DNA from: Phoronis australis
Lineage: Eukaryota; Phoronida; Phoronidae
DNA length: 64,000 bases
Direction: 5' to 3'
NCBI GenBank assembly: GCA_002633005.1
Contig: NMRA01000807.1
Span: forward strand, 34,583 to 98,582
The notes below the pieces were generated by a model. That model worked only from the letters and a program-made list of their open reading frames with translations. It was not told the origin of the DNA and ran no database searches. Positions 12,237 to 23,880 of this stretch are shown one piece after another. Each line of letters opens with the position of its first letter. Within the stretch, counting starts at the first letter, position 1. Position numbers and translations under genes: made by a program.

Positions 12237-12335
12237 AACATGAACTTTTTTATTTGTGCGGCGATCGTCCGGTTTTTAGATAGAGTTGTGAACGGGCTTT
12301 CAGAAGATATTTTTAATTTTTGCTTGGACTCTACT

Positions 12336-13190
12336 TGTGCTAAATGCTTATAGAGGTCGTATTTTTTTACGTACACGGCTGAAAATGGGTACAATTATTG
12401 TGACAGACGTGTGCTACAGATATGCCGGAAATCATTTAGGCCATCGGCCGGTAAAAGATGACTGAAATATCGGCAATTGTGCATGTGCAACTCGATTTCG
12501 GGATGAAAACGTTTTGTCCTGTAGAGGGCGCATGGTTGAACCAATAGCTTCGAAATTTTTCATGTTCTAGTTTCCTGTGACTAGCTATTATCAAGTTCTG
12601 CTTAACCGGAAGTTGCGTTCAACATGGCGGATCTCGCGCATTTTCACCCATTTTCAATTGTGTTGGGGTGCCATTTTGAACGGGAAGAGCAAACGACGTG
12701 AATTTTTGCATGTGTATTCTTTAAGTTATACTCTTTCAAATGATCTCTACCATTTTTTCTCAGACTTACCCTTTTTGAGTTATTTGACTTTGAATTTCAA
12801 AAAATGCAAAATTTTTCGAAAATTTCGTAAACTTTTTTGAAACTATACCGCTTGCTAGTGTTTTTAATGGGCTTTCAGAAGACGTTTACCATTTTTTTGC
12901 TACAACATGTACTTTTTGAATTATTCGAGATTTCCTGATAAAGCTGTTCCTTTTTTGACTGGTTTTGCTGAATTTTTGTTGGTTTACCGTCTATTGAACA
13001 AGACTTTAGCTTATTTCTTACTAATTTCTGACATCTTCATTCGTCATATGATTGCTATTATCATGTTCATCATTGCCACTTTCATCGTCACCATCATTGT
13101 CATCATCATCTCCATTGTCGTATGTTCAGTCAATTTCGCCAAGTGTCGCTCTTCCGAGCACTTTATTTTGTTTTGTTGTTTTTGTTTTGC
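12336..13190 (+). repeat. Family A repeat, copy A3 (truncated at left)
   Basis: Starts part-way into the repeat near aaatgcttatagagg, so it joins A2 by an internal break. It has a CTCF-like CCTGTAGAGGGCGC (12518-12531, one mismatch to the core), ACCGGAAGT (12605-12613) and AACATGGCGGA (12621-12631). It ends at TTTCGCCAAGTGTCGCTC near 13134-13153. Confidence 0.6.
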
Positions 13191-13275
13191 ATTGTGGTTC
13201 CTGTAATCCAATTTGGTTGTCTGTTGTTAATATTTAGCCATTTATTTGCATATAAAGCTTAGTGTCTAATTTTAA

Positions 13276-13385
13276 CTAAGGTACGGCAAATTTCAGCTAA
13301 AGGACCCACTGTACTCTGGAATTTACTGACAGGAAAAATCTTTCGCGATCTATAAGTGCTTTTCTTCATCGCCCTAGCGTGAAAC
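13276..13385 (+). pseudogene. Possible LINE reverse-transcriptase C-terminal relic
   Basis: One frame gives VRQISAKGPTVLWNLLTGKI, which resembles the GPTVWNSLPxxIR segment at the end of CR1/L2-type ORF2. Short and closed by stops. Confidence 0.3.
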
Positions 13386-13389
13386 TGGG

Positions 13390-14840
13390 AACAAGCTACA
13401 GAGGCCGTTGTCCGACAATTGCCGAGGCTACTGACAACTGCCTTCCTTTCCACTTGGCAGCAAACCAGTCGTCCTTGCTGGCCGTCAAACTGTGAAGTAA
13501 TAAAAAACAACTACGCAAGTTGATTTTTTAACAAGTAGTAACGCGCACCTTTGTTCCGGTGATTTTTCTGCCCGGCTCCCAAGAGACAAATCCTATTATA
13601 GTGAAAAGGTTTGCAATCGATTTCCCCGTTGTCTAAGAATAAAATCCCCGCGATTAATTAACCAAAACACAAAGTCAATGACCAAAAGGCGGTGCGTGAC
13701 GGGAAGGAGTGTAGTTAACAGTAGTTTATTAGTTGAATGTTTGCGATGGGAAAGTTGTGGACGCAGCATTTTTTCATGTATTCAAGGCCTGCGTGCAACA
13801 AGTGCCCTTCCTGCACGGTACCTTGTTCCCGTCGGTGTTCCAGTTGGCCTAGTAGTTTATAGGAACCTATCTGAAGTAATGAAAATTCTTCCTTATACGT
13901 TTAATCTCATTGATAATTAAACTATACCACTTGTCCATGTATCAAGTATTCTTTCTGAAGTTGTTCACCGGCAGTTGTATTCTGAGAAGTAGGCTGTCGC
14001 TCACTGTTCATGCAAGGTAACCGAAGTGGGTCAAAGTCGTCGGTGACTCCGGTGGAAATTCAATTACTTAGTTGCCAATCTAATCTTTAGCTTTCTTATC
14101 GTATGTTTTTTTGTTGCGCTGCCAACGACCGTCGAAGATTCAGAGAACTCGCGCGAATATCGTCGAAAACTATCAATCGTTAACATTGCTCTGTTTTCAA
14201 CAAATATTGTCTACAGGACTAGGTCATTCTTAATTGTTTGAATTAACCGAAGGATTCTTGCGAGGACGTAGATAGAGGAAAGTCCGTTCATTGATATACA
14301 TCTGGCAATTTATGAGTTCACATGCGGCCAGACTGATGCTTTTACCATATTGTAGGAGCATTTTCACACGTGCTCGGTTACCGTTCCATGTAGGCTTTAA
14401 ATTCTCGGCATAAGGATTGTGTTAACATTATGGAAAACTACGAAACTGACTTTACACCACAATTCCCAAAAAGGGTCGCAGTGCAGGCTATTTAAAAGGG
14501 TGGTCGTTTTCTGTTTCTTTTGCCGATTCATTGAAATCACTAAAAGTATCCGTATTCTAATTTGCAATTGACGCACGTCGTCAAAATACAGTAAGTACCC
14601 GCAAAGTTCAAGTTTGGACTTGCAATTTCATTGAATGAATCACAGTTTACGGTTCACGCGCACTTATCAACCGCGCACATTCGTTGAAGTTCTCGCTGAT
14701 TTTTCACCAGTAATGTTCTTGGCACCAGTAATTTCTTCCGTTTCAACTAATTTCTTCGTTAGTCATGCCGTTTCCGGTTCCCACGTTTTCATTAGTAGAG
14801 CTGTATTTTTCGATTCATATGGGACCTGATGTCGACATAG
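13390..14840. other. No supported gene
   Basis: Several short ORFs, none with a domain, splice pair or repeat match. No structure noted. Confidence 0.4.
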
Positions 14841-14844
14841 TCGT

Positions 14845-14849
14845 CGTCG

Positions 14850-14909
<60 letters not shown>

Positions 14910-14910
14910 C
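14845..14910. repeat. (ATC)n microsatellite
   Basis: About 20 near-perfect ATC/TCA units. It creates a poly-Asp run in a minus-strand ORF (14792-15235) and poly-Ile on the plus strand; both are by-products of the repeat. Confidence 0.9.
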
Positions 14911-17040
14911 TTTTTGTCTTCTTCCTCTTCCTATTTTTGTTCTTCTTCTTATTCAACATCATCGTCATATCTTTTTCATCTTTGTCGTCTTCATTGTTTT
15001 CGTAACCAATCCCCTCTTCGGTCATTTTTGCTGCCTTCGTCATCGCAATATTGCCCTCGCAACATTTTAGCTTTGGGAGGTATTTCATCATCAGAACTAT
15101 TATTATCACCTTTGTCATCTGGAAATAGTTTTTAAAAACGCTTTCATCATTCATAGAATGACTTGCTGCGTAGGCTACATGTAGTCTGTTTAGTAGCGCA
15201 TGGCAAACATCGCACAACAGTTTCATTGATATCAAATCAATGAGTTTTAAGTTTTGACGTGTTTGTACGCATTAAAAACACGTGAAACAATTCGCACGGT
15301 TATAGTCAGCTTCATCAAGTGTAGAATTCCTAATTGATTTTCAAAGCGTCTACGATTTCTTTCTAGCAGCGAGCAATTGAATTGTTTTTTGCCAAAAATT
15401 CAACTGGTGTCATTTCCATACAAACGATGATTCCAGAACAATGCTTCAAAGATGAGCGAGCACTTTGCATTATTTAGAATAAAATCACTGTCCCACCATC
15501 GGCATTTTATGAACATTTCCTTGAGACGCATTCTTATATTGTCTAAAAGTGCTTAAAATTACAATTCTACATACAAACACTATAAAACAACCCAACCAAT
15601 CGATCAGGTGTCAAATAAATTAGAGCACCCACAAGCACTATCTGACGATACGTTAATTAGCTGATATCGAGTGACGAGAATTGATTGGTCGATACATAAA
15701 ATGTAAAATCGGGACAACCAATCACAGCACTAGTCATCCTCCGTTGCGCTTAGTGTGAGAAGTCGTCAAAATTTGCTGTTTGTTTTCCCGTGGTTTATGG
15801 TGTAATAAAAATGACGAGGCGCTGCGTTTGTAGTGGTTGTGTTGATTTGTATTTTGCCACGCTGTGACCCTTTTTATTTTTCTGATGGATATCGGAGAAG
15901 CACGGATATGGCACAGGTTTGCACAAGAAACTCGCGTGTTGGTGGACATGACAAGCATGCGTTGGGTACAAGAAACGTTCAATTAAAGGCGTCCATCTTC
16001 TATTTCCTCGTTTTTAAGCCATTGAATTCATGATTGTAAAATGCAGTGCTGTAAAAAGAGTTCAAATGGAACTGACAATGTAATCACTCGGCCAAAGGAT
16101 GTAAATGGTAGTTTTTTAAAAGCACTTTAAGGATATCTCGAACTTTATTCACAAAAATTGTCCGTTTACACAAGATTTCACATATGTCTTCATTCTTGTG
16201 GAACTTCAAATACGAAATTTGGACCATGTAGCAAGAAAAAAACATTTAGCAAATCCGCCTTTTATTTGTTTATTACTTATCCAAGGTCAAAGGTTACAGA
16301 GCTGTCACTCAAATCAAATCTCTTGCTTGGCACCTGCGCTTCCCACAATTTACAGTCATTTCTAGTTGCCATAAGATTGAGTTAACGAAGTGTACATAGC
16401 TGGGAAAGATGCCTCGGAAAATGAAGACAAGACGTATTTTGACCGTGAGTGAGTGGCACGTCTGCTTAAGTACGACTGTTGATAACATGACGAATGCACC
16501 GACTCGTTGCACGGCTTCTGGCATCACGAACAGAGCAAGTTGTGAAAAAAGACATTTCACCGGTAATCTTACGTTTCGCTGTTTCGATCTCGTACCCATG
16601 GCGCGCTTTAACCTCAGATACTCGGTTTCTATTCTCCATTTCGTAGATGGTGTTGTGTACTACAGTGTACTGTTGACCTACTTTAATAGATCAAGAGTTA
16701 AACTCCTCCCCTGTTCGACCTAGTTTCACTCGATATATTGCAGCCCGACTTTCAAAATTGATGATAATTAAGTTAATTACGGACTGCCAATTCACTTGAC
16801 ATGACGAGTGAATGTTGAGATAGCCAAATAACCAATAGTACATGTAGGTTTTTTTTTATTAAAACAGGTTTTTACCCAACGGATGTCAATTTTCTCCCAT
16901 AATTTGACATCCAAACTTCGCCGACCAATCAGCTCCGTGGCAGCCATTATGCTAGTCTTCATCAGAAAGGCTTCGACGTTACTCGCGAAACACTCGCCTG
17001 TACTCGGGTAGTCTTGCGTGATCTCGCTTTTCTCGAGGAT
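14911..17040. other. No supported gene
   Basis: A 104-codon ORF (16409-16723) and a short MTRRCVCSGC start at 15811 were inspected; neither extends into a recognisable domain. Confidence 0.4.
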
Positions 17041-17090
17041 GCTAGAAAAAGTGTTAGGGAGGATGCTAGAAAAAGTGTTGGGTGACTGAC

Positions 17091-17198
17091 AATAAACTGG
17101 CATAGGAAGCACTCTACAATAAACTGGCATAGGAAGCACTCTACAATAAATTGGCATAGGAAGCACTCTACAATAAACTGGCATAGGAAGCACTCTAT
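17091..17198. repeat. 27-bp minisatellite, four units
   Basis: Four units of AATAAACTGGCATAGGAAGC plus ACTCTAC starting at 17091, 17118, 17145 and 17172, nearly identical. A related two-unit motif (ggatgctagaaaaagtgtt) lies just upstream at 17037-17080. The unit is 9 codons, so it also repeats in the minus-strand ORF without evidence of coding. Confidence 0.85.
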
Positions 17199-17890
17199 AA
17201 TCCCACAAAAGCTGTCGAGCAGTGGTGTGGGTATCCTTTGAACCCCACCTTCTTCCGCTCCAGGTTTATCCTGTTTTTACATGACGTTGTTCACCCAGTC
17301 TCGTTTAGATATTTTCAGGTCGTAATGTCTTAAAAGTGCCAATACGATGTTTTCTAGACAAGTAGTCCCTTTTTAGCATTGGAACCATTGAGTAGAATAA
17401 TCCTTGGGGATTGTTGAGTAGACCAATCCCTGGAGTCTACGTTTGTGCAGCCTAGTCAGCGTTTCTGACTTAGTTGACTATAGCTGCTGAATTTTGTGCC
17501 CTACTCAAAGTTAAAAAAGTTTTGAACCCAAAAATACTCTCTTGGCAACAAAGTCCATCACTGGGCCCATAGAAAGTATCAAGGTCGATACAGAATTCCA
17601 ATTCTTGATAGTACATGTAGTGCATCATATTTCTTATTGAAGCCAGTCCTGTGTGGAATTTATTAAAACGGGACCTCGTTATTAATTGCGTTTAAGCTAG
17701 TCATCAGTTGTTCATGTTCGTTATTTCGTCATTTATTCGTATTTATTGAATCAATTCACCTATATTTTTCACTCAGCAATTAAGAACAATGACCAATCAA
17801 CGATTTATCACAGTTATTTGTCAATCTTCTCGTTAAAATTAGACTTGACAGTAAGGAATTAAGAATTTCTCTTCACTTTGGTTTTCAGAA

Positions 17891-17980
17891 ATGACGTCGA
17901 GTGAGTTGTTAAAAACATGCAGTCAGAATAAGGGAAACCTTTTAGATCGTTTGGATCAAGACATTCCCAATTGCTATCAG
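17891..17980 (+). CDS. Weak candidate exon, unknown protein
   Basis: An acceptor (ttggttttcag, AG at 17887-17888) is followed by ATG and 30 open codons (MTSSELLKTCSQNKGNLLDR and on) to a donor CAG|gtacag at 17981. A 31-base block with good splice signals at 21987-22017 (tttcag ... gaag|gtaagt) could follow in phase. No further exon or family match was found, so this may be chance. Confidence 0.2.
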
Positions 17981-19660
17981 GTACAGATGTACTGTGCATG
18001 AAATACTTCAAATGTATCGTATATGCGCCTACTTAGGACAATACACTTGTTTTTTGTTTTCCAAAAGTTTTAGTGCTCGAGCAATTCGTGTGGCGAGCTG
18101 CATGCGCTCAAAGTTTACTTGCAGGCGCAGGAGGATATCACGTGTTTTGGGTTTTCATTCGTAGTATGTTTCAAATTGTAATTTATCTTACACATCAATA
18201 TTTATCGGATTAATTATCCCCACTCGCTAACTTCTAAAAAAAATAATGTTACTTGGCGCTTCTCATATGGGCGCATGCGCATAGTTTTAAGTAAAGGCAC
18301 GACTTCACGTAGCTATTCACGGATGTAAATGCACACACATCTGATAAGCGTTTTTGCATTCTACTTTGTCAAAGCATTTTATCAATTGTTGAAAGCACGT
18401 GATTTCATGCCGAATTGACATAAATATTCGTAGGCGGGTTCTTGAGATATCGATATGCGTTAGGAAAGTAAAGTTTTTTTTTTGTATTTTGTTTGTAACA
18501 TTGATTACCGAGTGTAAATATTGTAGGCGTCATGATGTTTTATTCCTCAGATAATTGTGTGTCAATCCACGTATCGTTTCACATCAGAATAGTCAAGAAT
18601 AAACATAACGCAGCAAATATTCGGTATAATAGCGAAACACACAGGGTAAATAATTTGCTACCAAAGTTTTGCCAGGTAGCCAATTAGGTGGATTTTTCTA
18701 GTTCTATAGGTAGCTAACTAGAGGCCAGTTCTATTACACTCTTTGGCATTCTCATTTACGTGCATGGAAATTTACCAAATTCTGTACACAGATGAAATTA
18801 AAACGAGAAAAACTCTAGATGATGTCCATATGGCTTCACTGAATATATTATTTACACAATTTAGTTGCGAAGTCTTGGAAACAGAAAAATTTGCCAATTC
18901 ATCGACCCACCAACAAACAAATGCTACCATCTGATTTCACCCACTTCGTCTCGTCGGTGAATGAAAAAGTGCACATCGAATTGTTCGAGTCTCATCAATT
19001 TATAACGCGAGGTTCTGCACAAGTCGATACAGGTTGATATTTTTTCAGCAATTTGAGCTCAACAACAAGCACACCTAATGTTGAAAGGTTGATAAGTGAG
19101 GCAATTGAAACGGAAACCGTGTAATGTGACTTTGTTATAGCATGATCCATTATTTTTAAATAAGTATACGTCACGCGTGATGTTTAACGTCAGCTGAAAA
19201 CTAGTTAGTTATCTTGAGAACCATTTTTACTGGTTAGAATCCGAAACATCTCGTGTTTTATAGCAGCCTCGAACGTCGTCTACTCAGTTATTCTCTAATT
19301 TGGAAGTCACATCACTTATACCCATGACATAAGTCGGCACAAGTGCAAACAACGTTTCACTTGAGTTGAAAATTTGAGAAAATTAGGTGTTTCGGATTAC
19401 CTTGGGTATTTTTGTAACCTCGACTTTCACTTAGGAAGTGTTACAGTAATGCCAAATTCAATTTCTTAGGAGTGCAACTGCCGCGGCATCAGCCTACAGT
19501 GTACCTGCACAACGCCGATGATCCCCCTTTTTAAAAACTCCAATCTGAATAAGGCCTCCAGGATTACACAACGATAGAAGTGAGACTCCTTTGTCCTGGA
19601 GGTAAGAATGAGCATTGTTTTCAATGATTTTGTTTAGGAATGTCACGCATATTTGCTCTG
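17981..19660. other. No supported gene
   Basis: AT-rich sequence with ORFs under 65 codons; nothing recognisable. Confidence 0.4.
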
Positions 19661-20870
19661 CGCGTGTAGGCACAGAGTACTGTTGTTCCTGGGTTTTCTT
19701 CAAAATATTCTTATTCTTATTCTTATTCTTATTACTCTGCGCGTGTAAGCGCAGAGTACTGTTGTTCCTGGGTTTTCTTCAATTTTAGTCTTCTTCTTCT
19801 TCTTATTCTTCTTCAGACCAACTTTGAGGCTTAATAACTCCAAATTGGATGCAGGTACGGTCTTTAAATTCAGCATATGACTTTTGACAGTATATAAATT
19901 TTTATAGGTTTTATAATCATATTCCATATTGCACCGGAAGAGGTCAATTAGTGGAAAGGTCATCACAAAATTAATATGTAATTTCTCCTACAATTTTAAA
20001 GAATTCCTTTTCATATTGGTAAACGGGTTGCTGTCAGAAACTTCCCATAATAATTCCAGTAATACGCACGCGCAGAGTCCGTTATTGTCACGGCGTGACA
20101 ATAATCTTTCTAGTTCTTCTTATTCTTCTTCCGACCAACTTTGAGGCTTAATAACTCCAAATTGGGTGCACGTACGGTCTTTAAATTCAGCATATGACTT
20201 TTGACAGTACATGAATTTTGATTGGTTATATAATCATATTCCATATTGCACCGGAAAAGGTCGTTTGGTGCAAAGGTCATATATTTTTCAAAATGCTACT
20301 TCTAATTCAGTTTTAAAGCTATCTTTTTCAAATTCGGTGCACAGGTATAAGTCAACATGACAATTTGAAAATTACTTTTCTAAGTAATCGGGTCGTCCAA
20401 TCAGGTGAAATAGGTCAAAGGTCATTGAGTGCAAACTAAAATTTTGAGCTAGAGACTTCAGAATTACGTATCTGTTTACTAAGTAAGATTGAGTTTGAAT
20501 TCTAAATTTTCAGTTCAATTGGTTCTCCCATGGGGTCATTAGGTGCATTTTTCTTCTGAAAGTTTGACCACTTCATTCATCTTATATTCTGAAGTGCTTA
20601 AAGTAAAACATCTGTAATTATTAGCATTAAACACACTTTTAATCGAGTTAACAATTACTCCCTCATCGGGGCCCATAATGCACCGGAAGAGTTCAATTAG
20701 TGGAAAGGTCATCAAAAAATTAATATGCAATTTCTCCTACAATTTTAAAGAATTCCTTTTCATATTGGTAAACGGGTTGCTGTCAGAAACTTCCCATAAT
20801 AATTCCAGTAATACGCACGCGCAGAGTCCGTTATTGTCACGCCGTGACAATAATCTTTCTAGTTTTACAT
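19660..20870. repeat. Complex of duplicated blocks with TTCTTC/TTATTC runs
   Basis: Block 19925-20115 recurs at 20674-20864 (offset 749, no indels, few mismatches), and 19817-19948 recurs at 20134-20265 (offset 317). It also holds (TTATTC)n at 19709-19733, inverted GTGTAAGCGCAGAG/CTCTGCGCG motifs, and TTATTGTCACGgCGTGACAATAA, a palindrome at 20082-20104 repeated at 20831-20853. ORFs here are repeat-derived. Confidence 0.65.
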
Positions 20871-23630
20871 GTCAAGTCAGAAGCCTTCGAGGTACATGGA
20901 AATATTTCCGATTTCAACTGTTTTAAAACAAGTACCAGCAAAGACATTTGTCAAGTTTATGTACCTTTCTCCTATCGGAGTTGCAGCCTACACAAAATGG
21001 ACAATAAAAAACCGCCACAAGAGATGCTGAAAACATTTCATGCCCATTGATTTTTGAAGCCTGCGGCGTTGCGCTTTTCCACTTCATTGAAAACTGTGAG
21101 GCCTAACTAAAAATTTGTCTATAATTCTACCCATGACTCAAGTAATTTACTTCTGCAGGAGCGCCTAGTTTCCTTTTCACCATGGCTTCCACTGAAACTG
21201 AGAGAAAGGTTACAGACAGAGCAAACGTTGCGAAATTGTTATAAAACTGTCCGTCGCTCATGGCTCGTGTCTGCAATTGGTGATTTTGGGTTGCGTGGCT
21301 TTTGTCTAAGGTTCTTGACTTGTGCCACTTCCGTAGATTTCAGAGATAGTGTATGTGTGTGTGGACCTGTAGCTACTGCGAGGCTATAAGTTGGGACGTC
21401 AGTGATGGAAATGTTGCTAATCGATTATTTGAGGCGGTGTTATTGATGGAAAACCCGAAAATGATGATAGTAGAGTGTGATTAGAAGATTGATAAAGAAA
21501 TTTGGAAACAAGACAATTTAAGCAAGGTGTCAATGGACAGAAGGATTAAGGATTTCGATGATTGCTCTCCACCAGCGAAAATGCAATTTTCGTTTAGTAC
21601 CTTCAATACCCATAGCCGAACTTTCGCCAACACTCTTAAGAATAGGCAGGTCTTCGGAAATCTTCTTTCAGAGTTATTTTTCATAATATCGTTTTGAGTT
21701 ATTAAAGATTTATGGCCATTTACTGTAGTGACATTATATACAATGTCCAGTTACCGTATAACAAGTTACTCCTAAAATGAGTGGTCGTTTTGTAGTAGTA
21801 TGTATACTACCCAACAAGGACATAATTCAGTACCCTCATCACTATAAATTTCTTTTACATTCAATGCCGCTGGTTAACGGCACAATATTTGACTGTTGGC
21901 GTATTTGACAATGCTGGTTCTAGTTCATGTAAATGCGCAGTTCTTTACTCAGTGATGCCGTAAATACTCCAATCATGTTCTTTCAGATCACGAAGAACAT
22001 TTCTGGTAACTCTGAAGGTAAGTTTCATCCCCTCAAGGTGCGAGTCAAATCGTATTATGTCGTGTAAATATCAATAACTGCGCATACGCATAACGTTCTT
22101 CCACACTCTTTTCGTGATTGGTCGGTCACTTACCGACACAGCCGTTTACGAATTTCGCCAACTCGCCGTTCCGCACAGCTGACGTTTGATTTGTGCAAAC
22201 AATCATTTTGTTTGCCAAGCCTGTTGTTCCAGATTGCAGTTTATTTCAACAAAATATTCCATAACTCAAACAAAATTAAAAATCAGTCATTACCACAGGT
22301 GCAGGCCATGTTGACTTACGTTTATGTTTGTTCTTTGGATTGGAATATTATTCTGCAAGGCTCGTTAGCCGCGTAATAGCTACAATCGCTGCAAATAAGA
22401 AGCGCTTTTATAAAAAGCGAACTGACGTAGTATTAAAGAATATTCGTTAGTCGGGTAATTTATTGGTCGTCTAAAGGTTATCGAGAACCGTGCTTGATTC
22501 AGATTGAAGGAACGAAAACGCGTCAGGAACGGTTGAGTAACGAGCACAGTGACTTCTATGGCTTCGTCGAGATGCTGTGCCGTTTTTCTTTGTATTCACC
22601 ATTGGGAACATGGCTTCGTGCTGGCCAGTGAAAGTGAGTGTACAACTTACGTGTATGTAAAATTTGACCTGATGGATAAGACTGAAGGAAAGTTTGAGGG
22701 AATATCAATTTCTTATAACTGAGTTGGTCAACTCTCCCGACCGTTGTGTATCATTTACAGTTTTTCCTCGTGAATTTTGTTAAGGCAACGAAACGTAAAA
22801 ATCCGTACGATTTTGAACACTTGTCACAAAAAGTTGCGTTGAGTTCATCAACACATTACTATAGGAGTCCACGAGTCAAAAATTCACATATAAAGGTTTG
22901 ACATCAACTACACCACTAGCCAAGAGTAAGGTGTTATCTTTAATTCGGTGTACTACATTAGATCGGGTAAGTTCAGTACACCTCTGACTGCATGACTTGC
23001 TCCTTTAAACATTTGCTCTCATGAAAGTTACTTAAGTCTTGAGACAGAAATTCGGTGTCTCACTAACACTTCACAATTGCTAAATAAGTTTGAGCGCATC
23101 ACACTCTAAGAATAATAATAATAATTATCTCAGTAACTAGCTGTTATGTGAGAGTTATTCTGAAATATTTTGTACAGAAAGCAGTTCATTCCTTAATGGT
23201 TGTCTTGTTCTGTTTAAATCATTAAAACTGATGGAGCGCGGAGATATCACCGATAGTACCTCAAATCCGCTTCTTAAATCCTATCTGAAGTTATTGGATG
23301 CTGAAAAGGTTAACTAATTAGACTACATTTCCCTGTCTTAGCATGGGTTGCACACGTGTCAACGCGGGTGATTTTACACGCAGTCATGTGAGGCATATTA
23401 GGCGAAGGGAAAACATGAAATGACGTCTACAACAAATAGTAGAGACGCTTTTTCTTTACAAAACCTATTCAACGTAACAGTCCTGTTCTACAATAGGGTC
23501 CTGATAGGAAAAACATGAAGTATCATAAATCTGACTAACAAAATTGTTTTAGAAAAAATAAAATTGAAATACACAGTAAGATTAACGTACATTTCGCTCT
23601 GTTTTGCGACTTAAAAAAACAGAAATCTAA
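20871..23630. other. No supported gene
   Basis: Holds a 54-codon ORF from 22558 (MASSRCCAVFL...) and the small spliced-looking block at 21987-22017. Neither is recognisable. Confidence 0.35.
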
Positions 23631-23635
23631 GTAGG

Positions 23636-23880
23636 CCTTTTACTCCCATAAAATCACTCTATAATTTTTGTTACCGTAATATGATTCTATTCCCGTTACC
23701 ATCAAGAACACCGAAACCATCAGCGACTCAAGATGGCGCTTCACAGTTCCTCTTGGGATTAGCCAACCCTAAAGTTGTGAACGTAAGTATTGCATGTGAT
23801 TTGAGTTGCTAACGAAAAAAGAATCGATGACCGATTTTATGAGAATAAAAAGTCTAATCTGATTTTCGTTATTCAGCTAA
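23636..23880. mobile_element. Foldback MITE family D, decayed copy
   Basis: Aligns with 38110-38370 through attctattcccgttaccatc, aaaccatcagcgactcaag and gagttgctaacg. Terminal inverted repeats are eroded. It contains a chance AAGATGGCGC and a donor-like gtaagt that could mislead exon prediction. Confidence 0.5.

Larger units (their letters stand above)
10979..12275 (-). mobile_element. Penelope-like element PLE-2 (different lineage, 5'-truncated)
   Basis: Flanked by the 12-bp duplication TTAGATAGAGTT (10967-10978 and 12276-12287) within family A. Minus-strand frames 11875-12177 (SELGPVLANIF; YRRYVNDTFVVF, the catalytic box with Asn for Asp) and 11355-11918 (TSVYRKPNFSG, ANGYPLNFLNSC, VVYEVECDNCKEFYIGIHRK, start of GIY-YIG), then after a frameshift RLKEHHTSEKINIYRHC. 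RT fingers are absent. The two ends are inverted repeats of about 95 bp (10984-11078 and 12176-12270), as in inverted Penelope pseudo-LTRs. Confidence 0.85.
6560..12335 (+). repeat. Family A repeat, copy A2, interrupted by a LINE and by Penelope elements
   Basis: Family A sequence is present at 6560-6821, 10551-10978 and 12276-12335. Removing the inserts restores collinearity with A4. The pieces carry AAGATGGCGAC (6705-6715), ACTTCCGGT (10576-10584), AAGATGGCGGA (10587-10597), a perfect NRF1 palindrome GCGCATGCGC (10611-10620), a CTCF-like CCTGTAGAAGGCAC (10650-10663) and ACCGGAAGT (10737-10745). Confidence 0.65.

Noticed and set aside
14792-15235. 147-codon minus-strand ORF with a long poly-Asp run
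   Set aside because: The Asp run is the translation of an (ATC)n microsatellite and the flanks have no domain.
15811-15870. Second THAP-like start (MTRRCVCSGCVD)
   Set aside because: A stop follows after 18 codons and no frame nearby continues with the HRF...KKW segment.
17091-17198. CRISPR-like array
   Set aside because: Units are contiguous without unique spacers, in a eukaryotic genome; no other spaced repeat resembles CRISPR.
16792-17208. 138-codon minus-strand ORF with MPVYCRVLP repeats
   Set aside because: Made by the 27-bp minisatellite.
23700-23782. Exon with donor gtgaac|gtaagt
   Set aside because: It lies inside foldback MITE family D, whose other copy at 38.1 kb lacks the frame.
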